DNA of 64,000 bases from Sporothrix humicola. Its lineage: Eukaryota > Ascomycota > Sordariomycetes > Ophiostomatales > Ophiostomataceae. The position numbers and the translations under genes were made by a program. The stretch covers positions 26,958 to 90,957 of the forward strand of contig WNYE01000122.1 of assembly GCA_021396245.1 (NCBI GenBank), in the 5' to 3' direction. Within the stretch, counting starts at the first letter, position 1. The number at the start of each line of letters is the position of its first letter. Under the pieces are notes generated by a model that was not told where the DNA came from, did not search any database, and was given only the letters and a program-made list of their open reading frames with translations. Shown one piece after another: positions 46,445 through 56,636 of the stretch.

Positions 46445-48526
46445 ATGAACAACCGAGAAGCTGCCATTGCAGCACTGCTGCGACAAGGCTGGGTGCCGAC
46501 ATCCAGAATCGAGGGAAATGGACACTCAAATTCAAATTCAAGCTCGTCAAACTCGATCATATCACAACCAGTCAACCCAGCAAATGTGCTCAGGGCCTCA
46601 CGGTCGGCCTCAGTATTGGCTTCACACGAGAGACGGCAACGTCCTCAAGTCAGATTTCAGACGCCGCCATTATCGCAACCAGAGCCACAACCGCTCATTG
46701 AAATCGAGACGACACAAACTGAGCCTACACCACGGCCTTTGAACAACAGTCCCACGATCCCGGATGTCGTCGACATTTCGTCCGACGCGGGTCTGGCGGG
46801 CGAATTCACACTGATCGACCTGTCGGACGATACGATACTGATGAGCAGTGCGGGGAACTCGAGCACACGACGGAACCGTGAGCGGTCCATCCTCATGTCG
46901 CCGGTGACGTCGTCGGCGCCATCGACTGCCCTGTCGACTGTTTCTGTTCCAGTTGCTTCTCCTTCTCCCTCACCCACTCCCTCGCAATCGACAACGCCGT
47001 CGTCGAGTCGGGAGTCGCTGGCGAGTACGGTGCAGTCGACGTCCAGTGCGGAGTCTGAGCCAGAGAAGGAAGAGGAGGAGGAGAAGGGTGAGCAAGAAAA
47101 TACTGAAGAGCTGGACACACCCGACCTTTTCTCGCCAGTACCTTCTTTTGAAATGCCCAACTTCTCATCGGAAACCTTCTGCACCCGCCCTCGCATCCCA
47201 GCCTCCGTCCACGACTGGGCCCTGTGCAGCGAGGTCGGCCTGCAGTTTATGCGCCCCGTCTTGCGGGAAAGGACCGTGTCGTGCGTCGCCTGTGGGCAGG
47301 ACTGCGAAGACGGCGCGGGCAGTGGCGCGAACCCGACAGATCCCGTCTTCCGCTCTACCTTTTGGAAGATGACCACTTGTCGTGCAGACCATCGGCCGCC
47401 AGAACTTGCAAACAGAAAGGCCGGGTTGTGTAAGACTTGTGACAAGGACTATGTCCTCCAGGTCGTTCGAGGGGAGCACAAATGCCGCCATGCAGGCTGC
47501 CGGCGTGTTTTGAGAGTAGACCTCGACCATGTCGAGCATTCTCTGTGGGACCACCCGGGACTGTTTTCTGCATTTGCCGCGCTTGTTCTCAAAGAGAGCT
47601 CATATGAATGCGCCATCTGCTGTGATACTGTCGAAGACTCTGAGGGAAAGGACCTCACGCCGGAGTGCGACCACGACCGCAATGCCTGTGGTACTTGTCT
47701 CGGCCGCCTCTGTGAATCCGCCATTCAGGGCGACCGCCTCAACGATCTGATCTGTCCCGAACCAGACTGCCGCAAACCATTCACCCGCGACACTATCCGC
47801 AATGTCGTGTCTGCCGACACTTTGAGGCTCTACGACAAGAAACTTGCGTTTGCCATTATGGCCCGCAATCCAAATTTCCGGTGGTGCCGCTGCGGTCACG
47901 GACAGATTCACACGGGGGGTGAAGCCCAGCCGGAATGGAGGTGCAGCAAGTGCAACAAGCGCTACTGTTTTTCGTGTCCCGACCGCGACGACGACGGCTG
48001 TCAGCATCTTCGGCGGGTCGACAACGAGCGCGCCCTGCAACGACTGCGCGACGAGCACGAGCGCTGCAGGGGCGTCAGTGACCAGTCCATCCGCCACCGC
48101 GAGCTCGCCCGCATCGCCGTCCAGCGGCTCGCCATCCAGGCCCGCGAAAACGCCGGCGCCACCCAGCTCGTCATTGCCAGCACGGCCAAGCGCTGCCCGC
48201 GCATCGGCTGCCGCGTGCCCATCCAGCGCGACGAGGGCTGCGGCCACATGACCTGCCGGCGGTGCCTGACCGAGTTCTGCTGGGGGTGCAAGGTGATTTG
48301 GAAGGCGCCCGTGCGGCCCGGGTCCATCTGGACCAACGGCACCTGGGGCGGGCCGAGCCCGACAATCCTCAAGCCTTTGCATCTGCGATCGTGCCAGCTG
48401 GCCCAGGACCGCACCATCTCCCGGCGCCGCATGAACCTGGGCCAGTATGCCTCGGGGTGGGATGTCGATGAGGGCTATGACAAAGAACTGGACAAGGACC
48501 TGTGGATCCAGGAGGATCAGATGTAG
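46445..48526 (+). CDS. RBR (RING1-IBR-RING2) E3 ubiquitin ligase
   Basis: RING/HECT-hybrid ligase: RING1 recruits the charged E2 and a RING2 cysteine takes the modifier. Single exon, 693 aa from the ATG at 46445 (MNNREAAIAALLRQGW); the open frame upstream has no ATG. The N-terminal half is Ser/Pro/Thr-rich with an acidic EKEEEEEKGEQENTEE stretch. A Cys/His cluster at about 280-370 (VACGQDCED; CKTCDKDY; CRHAGCRRVL) looks like an extra zinc module. RING1 starts at C389 (CAICCDTVED) and runs to about 450. IBR lies at about 470-530 (WCRCGHGQIHTGG; CSKCNKRYCFSCPD). RING2 is CPRIGCRVPIQRDEGCGHMTC with C599 as predicted catalytic Cys, then CRRC and CWGC. A W-x-G-T-W-GG segment follows RING2. Substrate unknown. 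Convergent with the GT25 gene, 112 bases between stop codons. Confidence 0.92.
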   Translation: MNNREAAIAALLRQGWVPTSRIEGNGHSNSNSSSSNSIISQPVNPANVLRASRSASVLASHERRQRPQVRFQTPPLSQPEPQPLIEIETTQTEPTPRPLNNSPTIPDVVDISSDAGLAGEFTLIDLSDDTILMSSAGNSSTRRNRERSILMSPVTSSAPSTALSTVSVPVASPSPSPTPSQSTTPSSSRESLASTVQSTSSAESEPEKEEEEEKGEQENTEELDTPDLFSPVPSFEMPNFSSETFCTRPRIPASVHDWALCSEVGLQFMRPVLRERTVSCVACGQDCEDGAGSGANPTDPVFRSTFWKMTTCRADHRPPELANRKAGLCKTCDKDYVLQVVRGEHKCRHAGCRRVLRVDLDHVEHSLWDHPGLFSAFAALVLKESSYECAICCDTVEDSEGKDLTPECDHDRNACGTCLGRLCESAIQGDRLNDLICPEPDCRKPFTRDTIRNVVSADTLRLYDKKLAFAIMARNPNFRWCRCGHGQIHTGGEAQPEWRCSKCNKRYCFSCPDRDDDGCQHLRRVDNERALQRLRDEHERCRGVSDQSIRHRELARIAVQRLAIQARENAGATQLVIASTAKRCPRIGCRVPIQRDEGCGHMTCRRCLTEFCWGCKVIWKAPVRPGSIWTNGTWGGPSPTILKPLHLRSCQLAQDRTISRRRMNLGQYASGWDVDEGYDKELDKDLWIQEDQM

Positions 48527-48638
48527 ACGCTGTGGGGATAAGAGGCGTTACTTGACTTTCCGTTGATTTCCTTTGTTTTTATACCCAATATATATGACAT
48601 AGTATCCAAGAACATAATAGACATACCCAATAACCAAA

Positions 48639-50185
48639 TTATGACTTTTGTTCCTGACCTTTTGCCGGCCACTGATCTTTCAGGCCGGCCAGACCAACAC
48701 CGTTGGCCAGTCTCCTTAAATTCTGCTGCACACTCAGTCGGATGTACTGCGACCCTGTCTTGTGCAGGAACCCGCCACCCTGCGCTCCAATGTCTGAGCT
48801 GGTCTCTTTGGCCGTCAAGTAGTGGCTGAACAGCGGCGGTTGGACTGTAAAGCACTGGGGTAGAGGCTCCTCTTCACCATCTTCGGACTTTTTTGTATCA
48901 CCCCTCGCCGCCCTCCTCCGCCTCGGCGTTGTCCCCTGCCCTTGTCGGTACATCCCATCGCACCAGTCCCTCAGCATCAGGTCAAACCCAGTCGTAAACG
49001 ACGCTAGCCCAAACTGATAGAGCAGTTTGCGTGCACCGCGCTGGCTGACTGCATAGGCCTGCGTGCAAAGTGTGCCACTTGCTGCGTGAACAACGCGCGT
49101 CTGTGGTGGATAAATCTCGCCGAGCTTGTCGGGGAGTGCAAACGGATGTGGACGGAGGTTGGCTGGATCAGGTACCGTAGCGTCGTCAGGCATGACTACT
49201 CTTAGTAAAGAAAGCTGGGCTGGTGCTGATGATGGTCCGCTCCCACCCGTGTCGGGTCTCTTCGCTTGAGACGGCGGTGACGAAGGAAATTCTGTGCCAC
49301 AATGGCCGAGCCACAGAACGTCCCAATTGTCGCCATAAGGGGACGACGTCGGTGGATTGTATGCTGGCGCTGCGTCGAGTTGAATATCGTGCTTCTTTTG
49401 CTTGTAGCGTTCCGTGTCGGCAGTCGCAACAGTCCGGCGCTGTATCGGTGCGTGCTCTTGTGTTTCTGCCCTCTGTCCCTTTCTCATAAGACCCGAGCCA
49501 CCGGCACCAGGCACCATCCGCGGTCCTTTATCGAATGGTGGAGTATGCATCTGTGCCAGCGACTTCCCTTCTTTCGGCGTCCTCTGAGGCTGTCCATACG
49601 CCTGCGCAGCCAGCGCTAAAGAAGCCATTTGTCCCTTGATCCGCACGTCCCAGTCAATGTCGTCCTCCATGATTAAGGCTGTCGTCAGGTTTTGCTCGAT
49701 AATTTGGCGAAGCACGTTCATGTGTGCCCTCCAAGAACCCTTGTTGCCCGCCGGGATGGGCTGGCCGGCACTGTCGGCGGGCAAAACTCTGTCCTCAACC
49801 TTTCTGGAGTCGACTCCGTCACTAAAAGTGAGCTTCAGGCCAGTCAGACTGGCGCCCAGCGCCATGGCGTCGCTGCGGTCCTTCCGCGACGGGAGGTTGA
49901 CCACGAAGATTTGTTGGAACTGCTAGTTAGCGAGGAATATAATCGTAGGGTTTTGGGGAGACCTACGCCCAACGTCGCGTTGGCCACGTCGGCAACGCTT
50001 TTGTGGTTTCTCAACCGGCCATTCCGTGGCCACCACGCCGGATCCGCCAGCATGTGCTCCGGCAGGCGGACGTGCACATCGCGGAAAGCTGCTTGATTCC
50101 GCTGGACAGTATATAAAATCAGACAAATGAGCACAAACGCGAACAGCCGCGACCGCCGTCGAAATGTACGCGCCGATAACAGCAT
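48639..50185 (-). CDS. Glycosyltransferase family 25 protein, type II membrane
   Basis: Probably Golgi-type glycosyltransferase of the LPS/GT25 family. Exons 50185-49967 and 49919-48639 (499 aa). The intron is 47 bases with donor GTAGGT and a CTAACTAGCAG end; a tandem acceptor 3 bases upstream is also in frame and would add one Gln. N-terminal basic stretch and one membrane anchor (LFAFVLICLILYTV, about 14-27), then a lumenal stem. GT25 marks: IFVVNLPSRKDRSDAM, the HxNVL block (GSWRAHMNVLRQII) and the acidic metal motif MEDDIDWD. Near the C-terminus GTLCTQAYAVSQRGARKLL and YRQGQGTT-type segments match the family. The middle (about 195-255) is a low-complexity insertion. Donor and acceptor sugars unknown. 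Confidence 0.88.
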
Positions 50186-50880
50186 CGTGAAAGTCTTGGC
50201 GAGGAGAAGTGAAAAGGTGACGGAAGCAAAATCTCACAAAAGCTCGAAAGAACACATAGCTTCCCCCACATGAGCGGTCGGAAACGCGGAAGCGTGGATG
50301 CATTGCCGGCTCATCTTTTGTTTTTTTGTGTGTCTCTTTTTGTCCCTGCTTAAATTTGCATTTTGCCAGTTGAGCCGCCTCCCCAGAAAATTCTCCCGTC
50401 CTGGGTTCTGGAATTCCTGCCGTGTTTGGGTGTTTTGCAAGAGACGGCAGGCGCCATCGACTAAAAGGGGTAATTCAAAACATGTAAGCCACCAACGGAA
50501 AGAGCAAATTGTACAGAAGCCATGCACCCATCCTTATGAATGCTCCTTCCATTTTTGAAACTTCCTCTTTTGTCCAGAAATTTCATTTTGTCCCCTTTCT
50601 CACTTTCCATCATCACATAATCAGGAGGCTTCCACTGCAGAAGTGAGAAGCATGGCCTTGCCGGCTAAACTCCACGTCTTTGCAAAACCCTAGACTCACC
50701 CCACGATCGCCATAACATCTGTCATCTGTACCGTAGCATGCACAATTCTACAATGCTGAAAAATTAGCGTCAAATATCGTGCCAATAATATCAAATGGTC
50801 AAATTGAAAGTCGTGTCATATTTCTGGCCAAACAAACATTCTATGGACGCCATTTCATTCAGGTATCTTCACCACCACAC
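50186..50880. other. Intergenic region
   Basis: 695 bases holding the promoter of the GT25 gene and the 3' end of the amidase, both on the minus strand. No gene seen. Confidence 0.5.
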
Positions 50881-52623
50881 TCACTCATTATCCAATCCCA
50901 GACCTGCTACTTCCCAAATCGACGCTGCCAACAAAACTCCCACCTCATCATGGTGCTTGCCCACGAGCTGAATACCAACTGGCAACTTCCCCTCTGAATC
51001 TGCTCCATTGATTCCAGCAGCAGGCGCCCATCCGCCCGGCATCGCCAGCGCCGGATGGCCGGTAATGTTGAACGGCGCCGTGTTGCCCGACACGCCCAGG
51101 TTCGACTGGTACCGTTCGAGGACGCTGCCGCCGTCTGTCTGGCCTTCTGGCTTGGCCCAGTTTGGCGGCGCCACTGACGGTGTCACGGGCAGTAAGAGGA
51201 CATCCACTTGTTCGTTGAGAACGGCATCATAGGCTGCCCTTAGCTGGGCCACGTGCGAGACCGCTTTGCTCCGGTACCTGTGCGGATACCGCGCCGTGTC
51301 GCCCAAGTAGGCGGACCCTAGAGCGGCCGTTACCACCATGGGGCTCGAGGCCGTCATGGTTTCGTACCATTCTTGAGTTAGTTTGGCCGGAATGACCTCG
51401 GTCGTGGTGAAAGAAAGTAGGTCGGGTGCCTTGCTTGCCAAGAGCACATCCGAGATGACGCCGCGCATGGCGGCTGTCCAGATGGAGCCGCCTTTGCTGT
51501 GAAGTGGAATGGAGACGTCGACGACAGTGGCACCCAGGCTCTCAAATTGGGCAGCGGCGGCTCGCACAATGGCTGCTACTTGGGGGTCTACCTTGGGGTG
51601 CTCCAAACCCTCTTTCAGCAAGCCAACTCTCAGTCCTTTGCCGGCCGTCGTAGGTGTCCACTCTCCCTTTGACTCTTTTTCGGAGATGGATACCTTTAAG
51701 AGCTCATAGTAGGCCGGTACATTCTTTCGGAGAGGCGTCTCGGGCGTGGCCCGCGGGTCGATGCCGTCGTACCCGGCAATGGCCGACAGCAACAAGGCCA
51801 CATCGGCAACCGACGACGCCATCGGCCCTGCATGGTCGCACATTGGGTGCAGTGAGGCAATCCCTGTGTACGGCACGAGACCGTGCGTTGGTTTCAGGCC
51901 GTAGACGCCGCTGTATGCCGCCGGCAAACGAATGCTGCCGCCCTGGTCGCCGCCAATGGCCATATCAGCTCCCGGGCCAATATCAACGGCGGGAAGTCCC
52001 CGCTTCTTTCTCCACTCGTTGACAGCCGGGATGCCCGTTAGGACGCCACTTCCGCTGCTGCTTCCACCGGCCGCATAGCCCTTGAGCCATGGATTGTGTA
52101 CCGGCCCCGAGGCGCTCGTGTCCGACAGGCCGGACATGCAGTAGTTTTCACATGTGGCCGTGCCGATAATTACACCGCCGCTCTCGAGCAGACGAGTGAC
52201 AACCGGAGCGTCCACTGATGGAATCGGAAACGGCTTGTCCTCCGAGTCGGTAAACTGATACGGGTGCGTTCCCAGCGTCAGCGGGATCCCGGCCACGGCG
52301 ATTGTGTCTTTGAGGGCCACCGTCCGGCCGGCCAGGATGCCCGACTTGATGGCCCCTTCGTCCTTGAGCTCGAACCGGTGGCTCCATGCATTGAGCGGGT
52401 TGTCCTTTTGGTCGGGGACTGTGTATTTGCGGTCCGAGACGGGCACGGCCAAACTTGGCGCAAGACGCCGGTCGACATAGGGCTCCATCTCTTCGACCTC
52501 GTTCACCTCGTCCTCCATCATCTTAACCAATGCAAAGTAGTCGGCCTCATCCTTGGCCGTCATCTGGAAGCCAAACGAGGCCACCACCGACTGGAACGTC
52601 GCCTTGTCGAGGCTGGGAGACAT
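50881..52623 (-). CDS. Amidase-signature family hydrolase
   Basis: Hydrolyses carboxamide bonds through a Ser-cisSer-Lys triad; the natural substrate is not predictable. Single exon, 580 aa, ATG at 52623 (MSPSLDKATFQSVV). Triad: K105 in TVALKDTIAV, cis-Ser S188 in GGSSSGSG, nucleophile S230 in GGDQGGSIRLP. All are intact, followed by AAYSGVYGLKPTHG. Between cis-Ser and nucleophile there are about 15-20 more residues (NEWRKKRGLPAVD) than in the short form of the motif. No signal peptide; probably cytosolic. The long + strand ORFs opposite are shadows. Could act on nitriles' amide products, acetamide-like or other small amides. Confidence 0.93.
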   Translation of the reverse strand: MSPSLDKATFQSVVASFGFQMTAKDEADYFALVKMMEDEVNEVEEMEPYVDRRLAPSLAVPVSDRKYTVPDQKDNPLNAWSHRFELKDEGAIKSGILAGRTVALKDTIAVAGIPLTLGTHPYQFTDSEDKPFPIPSVDAPVVTRLLESGGVIIGTATCENYCMSGLSDTSASGPVHNPWLKGYAAGGSSSGSGVLTGIPAVNEWRKKRGLPAVDIGPGADMAIGGDQGGSIRLPAAYSGVYGLKPTHGLVPYTGIASLHPMCDHAGPMASSVADVALLLSAIAGYDGIDPRATPETPLRKNVPAYYELLKVSISEKESKGEWTPTTAGKGLRVGLLKEGLEHPKVDPQVAAIVRAAAAQFESLGATVVDVSIPLHSKGGSIWTAAMRGVISDVLLASKAPDLLSFTTTEVIPAKLTQEWYETMTASSPMVVTAALGSAYLGDTARYPHRYRSKAVSHVAQLRAAYDAVLNEQVDVLLLPVTPSVAPPNWAKPEGQTDGGSVLERYQSNLGVSGNTAPFNITGHPALAMPGGWAPAAGINGADSEGKLPVGIQLVGKHHDEVGVLLAASIWEVAGLGLDNE

Positions 52624-54429
52624 TGTGGCGATTGTTTTTCAACAGCGTAAGTAATAGTAATAAAAAAGAAAGCAGATGTTTATGTCAAGACACTCGAGCT
52701 GGGTTTGAAAGAGGGGATATTCACTTGAATCATGGCCGTATTCTCGGGAGATACTGCCCGGAACGGGGTCGGCCATTTGTATGGTGTACTATATGCACGG
52801 CACCCCTTATCGCAACTTCCACATTCGGACATGCTTCGTCCAATACGACCTATCTCTGCTTGGCCTTGGCGGATTCGGCAGGGTCCGATAAACTTGGCCG
52901 CGGGCCTGTTCTGAGGCCGTTATGTCAACCAAAGTGGAGGTTTTCTATGTGTTCGTGTTTCGTATCCATCTTAAACTTTTGAGATGAAAAATTGATAAAA
53001 AAGCAAAGTAAACAGTGAAAAGGAGATCGGAGGGGTCGTTGTCAAAAGATCAGTCACGTGACTAAAGTCAAGTTTGAGACCAGCTCGTTCATGATAACAT
53101 CACGACAGCTTGATCGTCAGATCACCTCAATAATGACACGCAACTGGCGGAACATAAATCGACTATTGACTGTTTTAACCTTGTGTGGAAGTGTCCCTTT
53201 TATGTTTGCCGCTGCCACTTGCTTTTGAGATCGTTCTCGATCGGTGTCTGTGAGCTCCTCGGCATTGTCTCCACTCGAGCTTCTCCTCGTCACCTTATCT
53301 GACGCAATGACTTTTTTGTGCAGCCCCTCTATTTCCTTGTAAGAAGCAAATCCGGGGGGTTTCGTTCGCTGTATTTGTGCTTCTCGAGAAAAGTTCGCGC
53401 CTCGGTCGCTGTCCTGCCGAATGCGTTTTGTACTTTCTTGCACAAAAGGCCCACTATTTTTGTTCTTCGTCCACTAAACACCTGCCGGCGCTCCCGAGCG
53501 ATGGGACGCCGTCTGCAGCTCCCGTATCGACCGTCGCTTTCTACTTTTTAGGGGGGGAATGCCTGCCCTATTGAGCTTGCGAGCCTAAATTCCTAGGCCA
53601 GTTTTGAGTTCGGCGCTTCGCGACAGCGAGCGGAAGACGGCACGACTGGCGCCCTGGGGACAGGAACGAGCAAGAACAAGCAGAAACGACCCTGGGAGAA
53701 AGAGAAAAAAATACGTCGATGGCGCACATGCATTTGAGGGCAAGAGCAACCAAACAAGCTTTGCGCGCACAAATAGCACAGATATCTCCGTCCAGCGGAG
53801 ACGCCGGCCCCATCGATGATGGCATCGCTCAAAAACAGGGTGCGCTCGGCCTCGGATCCGGAGTTGACACAGATGTCGACAGATATATTCGTGCAGACTC
53901 CCGCCCTTCCTTTCGTTTGCAATTCTGCCTTTCTCCTTCCCATAGACATAGAATAAATCTGACGAACAATCTCACGAGCGATTGCACCTTCCTTGTCCAG
54001 CTTATCGCGCCGCATTTCCCTGTTGATCTTTCCCCCATTCCCCACCTAGCGCAGCTCAACACCACCAAAATCTCAGTCGCGCCTGCCCTGAAAGTTGGCA
54101 CTTACGTCACCGATCGCAGCGCAGCGCTGAGTAACTTGCACATTCCTGCCGCACGCAGCTGTCAACTTTTTGCTGTTCCTGGCGCAAGTCGATTCGACCC
54201 AATAAAGGGTTCCAAGAAAGACTCTGTTATTTTCCTTTCTTTTCTTTCTCACTTGAACAAGCGACAAAAAATAGATTGCGCCCTACATCACGACGACTGA
54301 CGATTTCACGATCTTGCGAGCTTGCGACCTCACTTCCTCAATTAACGCCACCGCAGTCGACCTCTAAAGAGACTTCGTCTCATCTCGACCTACCTCATTC
54401 TCTGACCTCACATCCTCTTCTCGCCCAAA
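52624..54429. other. Divergent intergenic region between amidase and MIR1
   Basis: 1.8 kb. Minus-strand ORFs at 53117-53443 and 53593-54045 have protein-like composition in parts, but no ATG in good context, domain or splice model I can defend. The last 60 bases before MIR1 are pyrimidine-rich (leader). Confidence 0.45.
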
Positions 54430-55383
54430 ATGACGACACAAACATCAAACCAGACGCCCAACTTTACGGCCTCCGACTATGCCAAGTTCTTCGGTGCCGG
54501 CGCCCTCGCGGCCACCCTCACGCACGGCGCCGCCACGCCCATTGACGTCGTCAAGACCCGCATCCAGGTCGACGACGCCATGAAGGGCCTCAACATGGTC
54601 CAGGCCGCCCGCCGCATTGTCGCCAACGAAGGTGCTGCCGCTTTGCTTACAGGCTTCGGCCCCACGGCCGTCGGCTACCTCGTGCAGGGCGGCGCCAAGT
54701 TTGCGGGCTACGAGTTCTTCAAGAAAAAGTACATTGACATGCTCGGCGGCATCGAGCAGGCGACGCCGCACCGTACGGCCGTGTACCTGGGCGCCAGTGC
54801 GAGCGCCGAGTTTTTCGCAGACATTGCGCTGTGCCCGCTCGAGGCCACGCGCATCCGTCTCGTGTCGCAGCGCGGGTTTGCCAACGGCCTGGCGTCTGGC
54901 TTTGTGCGCATCGCAAAAGAGGAAGGCGTCAAGGGATTTTACTCGGGATTTATTCCCCTTCTCTTCAAGCAAGTCCCTTACGCCGTCGGCCAGTTCTCCG
55001 TGCACGAAGCCGCCAACGAGGTTATTTTCAGGGCCATGGGCCCCGAGCGCAAGGCCAAGCTCACGCATCTCCAACAAACGGGTGTCGAGCTGACGTCGGG
55101 TCTTGTCGCTGGTGTGGCCGCCGCTGTGCTGTCGCACCCGGCCGATACGTTGCTGTCGGCCATGAACAAGGGCGCCGGCGACCCGAAGCAGGCCGTGATG
55201 AGCCGCATGTTCACGCTGGCGTCCGAGTTCGGCCCCAAGCGTTTGCTGTTGACCGGCCTGGGCCCGCGTGTCGTCATGACGTGCGGCCTGGTCTCGGGTC
55301 AGTTTGTCATTTACGCGCAGTGCAAGGCGCTGGTGGGCGCGCCAGCAGGCGTTGAGCTGCACAAGGAGGAGGCGCTGGTGTAG
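54430..55383 (+). CDS. MIR1: Mitochondrial phosphate carrier
   Basis: Inner-membrane carrier importing phosphate with protons for ATP synthesis. Single exon, 317 aa, six transmembrane helices in three repeats. Signature loops: PIDVVKTRIQ (P37 onward) in repeat 1, CPLEATRIRLV in repeat 2 and HPADTLLSAMNK in repeat 3. Phosphate-carrier-specific segments are GAKFAGYEFFKK, FYSGFIPLLFKQVPYAVGQF and GLGPRVVMTCGLVSGQF. Start ATGACGACACAAAC is preceded by CCAAAA, a good context, and the short N-terminus fits Mir1 rather than the presequence-bearing animal form. Strong codon bias suggests high expression. Confidence 0.95.
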   Translation: MTTQTSNQTPNFTASDYAKFFGAGALAATLTHGAATPIDVVKTRIQVDDAMKGLNMVQAARRIVANEGAAALLTGFGPTAVGYLVQGGAKFAGYEFFKKKYIDMLGGIEQATPHRTAVYLGASASAEFFADIALCPLEATRIRLVSQRGFANGLASGFVRIAKEEGVKGFYSGFIPLLFKQVPYAVGQFSVHEAANEVIFRAMGPERKAKLTHLQQTGVELTSGLVAGVAAAVLSHPADTLLSAMNKGAGDPKQAVMSRMFTLASEFGPKRLLLTGLGPRVVMTCGLVSGQFVIYAQCKALVGAPAGVELHKEEALV

Positions 55384-55899
55384 TCTTAAAGTGGAGTGAC
55401 ATTCATTTTATCTGATTTTTATTCTGTTAAAAAAGACGGAGTTTTGGCGGCAGCTTGTTTGCGTTTTATTGATCACGACTTTCGTGGTCTGGTATAAAGA
55501 GTTTTGCCTTATTCATCGCATTTAGCTATTGTTTCCTAGACTTTGATTCTAATGTACTTACATCAATGTTATAGAGTCATATACTTCACAACTGATTCAA
55601 GTTGAATATTGCTTCGATGTGAGTGGCGATGGAGTGACACTGTTGACATCCTCGAGTCCTAGCATCACCATCAGCATTCTGACTTCACTTTACACCTCTT
55701 GAAAGTAGCCAAAAGTGGCAAACTAGAAAAGTATAAAAGGCTGATTTCTTTCGCTTCCAAGCTGCCTATTTCCTTTCTCTCTCTCCAAGCACCTCAACAA
55801 CCCCGACCGCACAGCAACGGCAAAAGCACGACACAAACAGCACCAAAACAACTTCAGAAAGCACCACCAAACCACCACCAAACCCAACCCACCGCCAAA
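55384..55899. other. Region between MIR1 and the 22-codon gene
   Basis: Holds the MIR1 3' end and then a promoter with a strong TATA box at 55732-55739 and a CA/CAACA-rich leader. No further gene seen. Confidence 0.5.
55732..55739 (+). promoter_or_regulatory. TATA box upstream of the 22-codon gene
   Basis: TATAAAAG, a consensus TATA box, about 168 bases before the ATG at 55900. It is followed by a pyrimidine-rich and then CA-rich leader as in strongly expressed fungal genes. Confidence 0.65.
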
Positions 55900-55968
55900 A
55901 TGGGTCGCAAGGACGGCTACGACTTCCCCAAGCCCATCGGCCCCGCCCCACCCCCGAAGACCAAATAA
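55900..55968 (+). CDS. 22-residue small protein, function unknown
   Basis: Short ORF MGRKDGYDFPKPIG... ending PPPKTK, basic and Pro-rich with a possible N-myristoylation Gly2. Support: the only ATG in this frame, the start context CCGCCAAAATGG is close to optimal, it lies behind a consensus TATA box, and GC-ending codons are used throughout (GGC, TAC, TTC, CCC, ATC). No membrane segment or Cys. I do not recognise a family. It might be the first exon of a longer gene, but no donor site precedes the stop. Alternatively the transcript is non-coding. Confidence 0.5.
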   Translation: MGRKDGYDFPKPIGPAPPPKTK

Positions 55969-56636
55969 AGCCACGCCAGGCAAAAAAAGCCCAGCAAAAA
56001 GAGGGTTGATGTGTACGGCTCGGCCGCAGTGTAGTCCCCTGCAGCCATGTTGCCCAGCGTCCCCTTTGTCGGGTCCTTTCTCTCTCTGAGAGGAATGGAT
56101 CTCTAATGAGTTCAAGGGACTCTCTCCATCCGGGGAGTTTTTTATTGCACTGATTTTTACAACCGTCAAACAGGCCTGTCTCTAGTGGACATGGATTCAC
56201 TCTTTTTCAGATTCATGATGGCAAGTTAAGTAGACTGCAAATAGGTCTAGTATTTTTCGAGAAGCCTTGAGGAGGCAGAAACTATGGACAAGAGAGGAAC
56301 AGAAGCAAGGAGTAAGTGCCTCTTTTTCTCTCTCGGGCTTATTTAACAATCTCCCCTCTCACAAGTAGAAAACACCGTTTGTAGTCTCAATAAAAAAGAA
56401 AATCCATTTCCCTAAAATATTATGTTCTTATTCTTTAACCGTGAAACTCGTCGTATCTGAGTGTTTCTTGTATTGTCAAGCCTTTATCGTGGCCATGTGT
56501 GAAGTGATGGTATACATGTTGTCAAGCGTCGATAAAAGGCGGCTGGCGGCTATCAAAGTCGAACGAGGGAAATTTAGTGCTGCAGATGCATGTTAGTAAA
56601 CAGTCGACAGCCAAGTGATGATGTCAGAGGATCAAG
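55969..56636. other. Convergent 3' intergenic region
   Basis: 668 bases between the 22-codon gene (+) and the metallothionein (-); AT-rich in 56350-56460. No gene seen. Confidence 0.5.

Noticed and set aside
53117..54045. Minus-strand ORFs of 108 and 150 codons upstream of MIR1
   Set aside because: Parts look protein-like, but the first lacks an ATG, the second turns into low-complexity sequence, and no splice join was found.
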